Below, piece after piece: positions 6,566 through 8,153 of a stretch of DNA of 8,153 bases. The stretch is taken from positions 1 through 8,153 of the forward strand of contig JAEYRQ010000033.1 of assembly GCA_023435545.1 (NCBI GenBank), in the 5' to 3' direction. The DNA comes from Pseudomonadota bacterium (GTDB lineage: Bacteria; Pseudomonadota; Alphaproteobacteria; Rhizobiales; Tepidamorphaceae). The stretch's first letter is position 1. Every line of letters begins with the position of its first letter. Made by a program: the position numbers and the translations under genes. The notes under the pieces are model-generated. The model saw nothing but the letters and a program-made list of their open reading frames with translations. It was not told the origin of the DNA and searched no databases.

Positions 6566-6871
6566 ATGGCGAAGAAGAGCGCGATCGAGAAGAACCGCAG
6601 GCGCGCGAAGCTCGTGAAGCAGTTCGCGGGCAAGCGCGAGCGGCTCATGGCGATCGCAAACGACGAGGCGCTTTCGATGGAGGAGCGGTTCCAGGCGCGG
6701 CTGAAGCTCGCCGCCTTGCCGCGCAACTCCTCGAAGACCCGCATCCGCAACCGGTGCGAAGTCTCGGGACGGCCGCGCGCCTTCTACCGCAAGCTGAAGC
6801 TGTCGCGCATCGCGCTTCGGGAACTGGGCTCGAAAGGCCTGATCCCGGGCCTGGTCAAGTCGAGCTGGTGA
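6566..6871 (+). CDS. rpsN: 30S ribosomal protein S14, zinc-independent type
   Basis: S14 is a 30S head protein next to S3 and S10, involved in late head assembly. At 101 aa it has the full length of the E. coli form. It has no CXXC pair and only one cysteine (Cys64), so it is the long zinc-free class and not the short zinc-ribbon class. The N-terminus [20 protein letters not shown] and the C-terminal signature [20 protein letters not shown] with [10 protein letters not shown] are typical. It has one of the strongest ribosome binding sites in the window, TTAGGAGGT at 6551-6559 with AGGAGG 7 nt before the ATG, but that site can be drawn into local hairpins. The gap to rplE is 35 nt and to rpsH 11 nt. 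Confidence 0.98.
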   Translation: MAKKSAIEKNRRRAKLVKQFAGKRERLMAIANDEALSMEERFQARLKLAALPRNSSKTRIRNRCEVSGRPRAFYRKLKLSRIALRELGSKGLIPGLVKSSW

Positions 6872-6882
6872 GGTAACGGGTC

Positions 6883-7281
6883 ATGGCGATCAGCGATCCG
6901 CTGGGTGATATGCTCACACGCATCCGCAACGCGCAGATGCGTCGCAAGCCCAAGGTCACGACTCCGGCTTCGACGCTCAGGCGGCGCGTGCTGGATGTTC
7001 TGCAGTCGGAAGGCTTCATCCGCGGCTATTCGACCGTCGAGTTCGACGGCGGCAAGTCCGAGTTCGAGATCGAGCTGATGTACTTCGACGGAGAGCCGGT
7101 GATCCGGACCATCGAGCGCATCTCGAAGCCGGGCCGTCGGGTCTATGCGTCGGTGAAGACGCTGCCGACGGTCAACAACGGCCTCGGCGTGTCGATCGTG
7201 TCGACCCCGAAGGGTGTCATGCCGGATTGGCAGGCGCGCGAGGAGAATGTCGGCGGCGAAGTGCTCTGCCGGGTATTCTAG
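6883..7281 (+). CDS. rpsH: 30S ribosomal protein S8
   Basis: S8 is a primary 16S rRNA-binding protein of the central domain. In E. coli it represses the spc operon by binding the mRNA at the rplE start. The 132-aa product starts [20 protein letters not shown] and ends with the S8 signature [20 protein letters not shown] from residue 107, then VLCRVF. This C-terminal segment is the one that recognises helix 21 of 16S rRNA and its mRNA mimic. Many S8 proteins have STSKG, so STPKG is a mild variant and not a loss of the site. GAGG at 6870-6873, overlapping the rpsN stop, precedes the ATG by 9 nt. As regulator and neighbour of rplE it makes the junction hairpins relevant. Confidence 0.97.
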   Translation: MAISDPLGDMLTRIRNAQMRRKPKVTTPASTLRRRVLDVLQSEGFIRGYSTVEFDGGKSEFEIELMYFDGEPVIRTIERISKPGRRVYASVKTLPTVNNGLGVSIVSTPKGVMPDWQAREENVGGEVLCRVF

Positions 7282-7315
7282 GCAGGGCGGAAGAGAACGA
7301 GCGGGAGACTGTTCG

Positions 7316-7849
7316 ATGTCGCGCATCGGAAAGAAGCCGATCCCCGTCCCGAGCGGTGTGACGGCGACAATCGACGGGCAGAGCGTCTCGGCCAAGGGGC
7401 CGAGGGGGATGCTGTCCGTCGTGCTGAACGAAGAGGTGGCGGCCGAGATGACCGATGAGGGCATCAAGGTGAGCCCGCGCGACGAGTCCAAGCGGGCGCG
7501 CGCCATGTGGGGACTGTCGCGGACGCTCGTCTCCAACATCGTGACGGGTGTCAGCGACGGCTACAGCCGCAAGCTGGAGATCGTCGGCGTCGGCTACCGC
7601 GCGCAGGTGCAGGGCAAGAACCTGCAGCTGGCGCTGGGCTTCAGCCACGATGTCCAGTACCCGATCCCGGAGGGCATCTCGATCGAGTGCCCGAAGCCCA
7701 CCGAGATCGTGGTCAGCGGCATCGACAAGCAGCGCGTCGGCCAGGTCGCCTCTGAGATCCGCCGCTACCGCAGGCCGGAGCCGTACAAGGGCAAGGGCGT
7801 GCGCTACGCCGGCGAGTTCATCTTCCGCAAGGAAGGCAAGAAGAAGTAA
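7316..7849 (+). CDS. rplF: 50S ribosomal protein L6
   Basis: L6 consists of two related domains and binds 23S rRNA near the sarcin-ricin loop and the factor-binding site, where changes can affect aminoglycoside sensitivity. The ATG at 7316 gives 177 aa, the usual length, starting [20 protein letters not shown]. Conserved parts are VKGP-like AKGPRG near residue 30, [20 protein letters not shown] at the start of the second domain, and [20 protein letters not shown] close to the C-terminus. The same frame stays open upstream into rpsH, but GGGAGA at 7303-7308 (spacing 7) and the family N-terminus fix this start. It lies 34 nt after rpsH and 11 nt before rplR. Confidence 0.97.
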   Translation: MSRIGKKPIPVPSGVTATIDGQSVSAKGPRGMLSVVLNEEVAAEMTDEGIKVSPRDESKRARAMWGLSRTLVSNIVTGVSDGYSRKLEIVGVGYRAQVQGKNLQLALGFSHDVQYPIPEGISIECPKPTEIVVSGIDKQRVGQVASEIRRYRRPEPYKGKGVRYAGEFIFRKEGKKK

Positions 7850-7860
7850 CGGGGCCGAAC

Positions 7861-8153
7861 ATGAACAAGGGTCTTACGAATCGCGAGAAGCGCGCAATGC
7901 GCGTGCGCCGCGCCATCAGGCGGGCGGCGAACGGCCGGCCTCGGCTGAGCGTGTTCCGCTCCTCCAAGAACATCTATGCCCAGGTGATCGACGACGCGAG
8001 CGGCCATACGGTCGCGGCGGCCTCTTCGCTTGAGAAGGACGTGCGCGGGTCGATCAAGACCGGCGCCGACAAGGCGGCCGCCGAAGCCGTCGGCAAGCTG
8101 ATCGCCCAGCGGGCGATCGATGCCGGCATCAAGGCGGTCGTGTTCGACCGGGG
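7861..8153 (+). CDS. rplR: 50S ribosomal protein L18 (5' part, cut by window end)
   Basis: L18 binds 5S rRNA with L5 and helps bring it into the central protuberance. Only the first 97 codons are present, out of roughly 117-120 usual for the family, and the frame is open to the window edge. The translation begins [20 protein letters not shown], a basic, mobile N-terminus typical of L18, then [20 protein letters not shown], the conserved RNA-binding strand region, and [18 protein letters not shown], ending at VVFDRG, where the family normally continues with a G-Y-hydrophobic-Y-H-G-R-like motif. The ribosome binding site is weak: only a G-rich stretch (ACGGGG) lies 11 nt after the rplF stop. 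Truncation is by the window and is no sign of a pseudogene. Confidence 0.95.
   Translation, partial: MNKGLTNREKRAMRVRRAIRRAANGRPRLSVFRSSKNIYAQVIDDASGHTVAAASSLEKDVRGSIKTGADKAAAEAVGKLIAQRAIDAGIKAVVFDR

Noticed and set aside
1..8153. Hidden novel system, CRISPR array, mobile element, tRNA or cargo gene inserted in the cluster
   Set aside because: Every gap is under 90 nt, gene order is canonical and uninterrupted, and no spaced direct repeats, terminal inverted repeats, transposase or tRNA-like sequence was seen.

Overview
The window is the front and middle of a bacterial S10-spc ribosomal-protein gene cluster, read entirely on the + strand. Eighteen genes lie head to tail: rpsJ (S10), rplC (L3), rplD (L4), rplW (L23), rplB (L2), rpsS (S19), rplV (L22), rpsC (S3), rplP (L16), rpmC (L29), rpsQ (S17), rplN (L14), rplX (L24), rplE (L5), rpsN (S14), rpsH (S8), rplF (L6) and the 5' part of rplR (L18), which runs off the right edge. 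The order is the canonical bacterial one with nothing missing or inserted.

The DNA is G+C-rich with strong G/C preference at third codon positions. The protein variants (S10 of 102 aa, L22 with a longer N-terminus than in E. coli, L3 with an extended low-complexity C-terminal tail, S14 of the long zinc-free type) fit an alphaproteobacterium. A Rhodospirillales- or Hyphomicrobiales-like lineage is plausible but is inferred from general resemblance, not from a search.

Layout. 1-85 is an untranslated leader with a small hairpin and an orphan Shine-Dalgarno-like string. 86-5217 is the S10 block (rpsJ to rpsQ). 5218-5291, the longest spacer between genes (74 nt), sits exactly where E. coli divides the S10 and spc operons and holds a compact GC hairpin without a U-tract. 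5292-8153 is the spc block. Spacing is tight: rplD/rplW, rplV/rpsC, rplN/rplX and rplX/rplE overlap by 4, 1, 1 and 8 nt, and most other gaps are 3-35 nt. This suggests one long co-transcribed and translationally coupled mRNA. No non-coding stretch exceeds 85 nt.

Together the products make most of the early-binding and tunnel-lining proteins of the 50S subunit (L2, L3, L4, L5, L6, L14, L16, L18, L22, L23, L24, L29) and the head and body proteins S3, S8, S10, S14, S17 and S19 of the 30S subunit. In E. coli, L4 represses the S10 operon and S8 represses the spc operon. Both regulators are encoded here.

I found no undescribed biological system: the coding content is ordinary core genome. What merits a second look is small-scale RNA structure at gene junctions (rplX/rplE, rplE/rpsN, rpsQ/rplN and the rpsJ leader) and a 9-bp tandem duplication at the rplP/rpmC junction. 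No tRNA, rRNA, mobile element, CRISPR array, convincing promoter or intrinsic terminator was seen.
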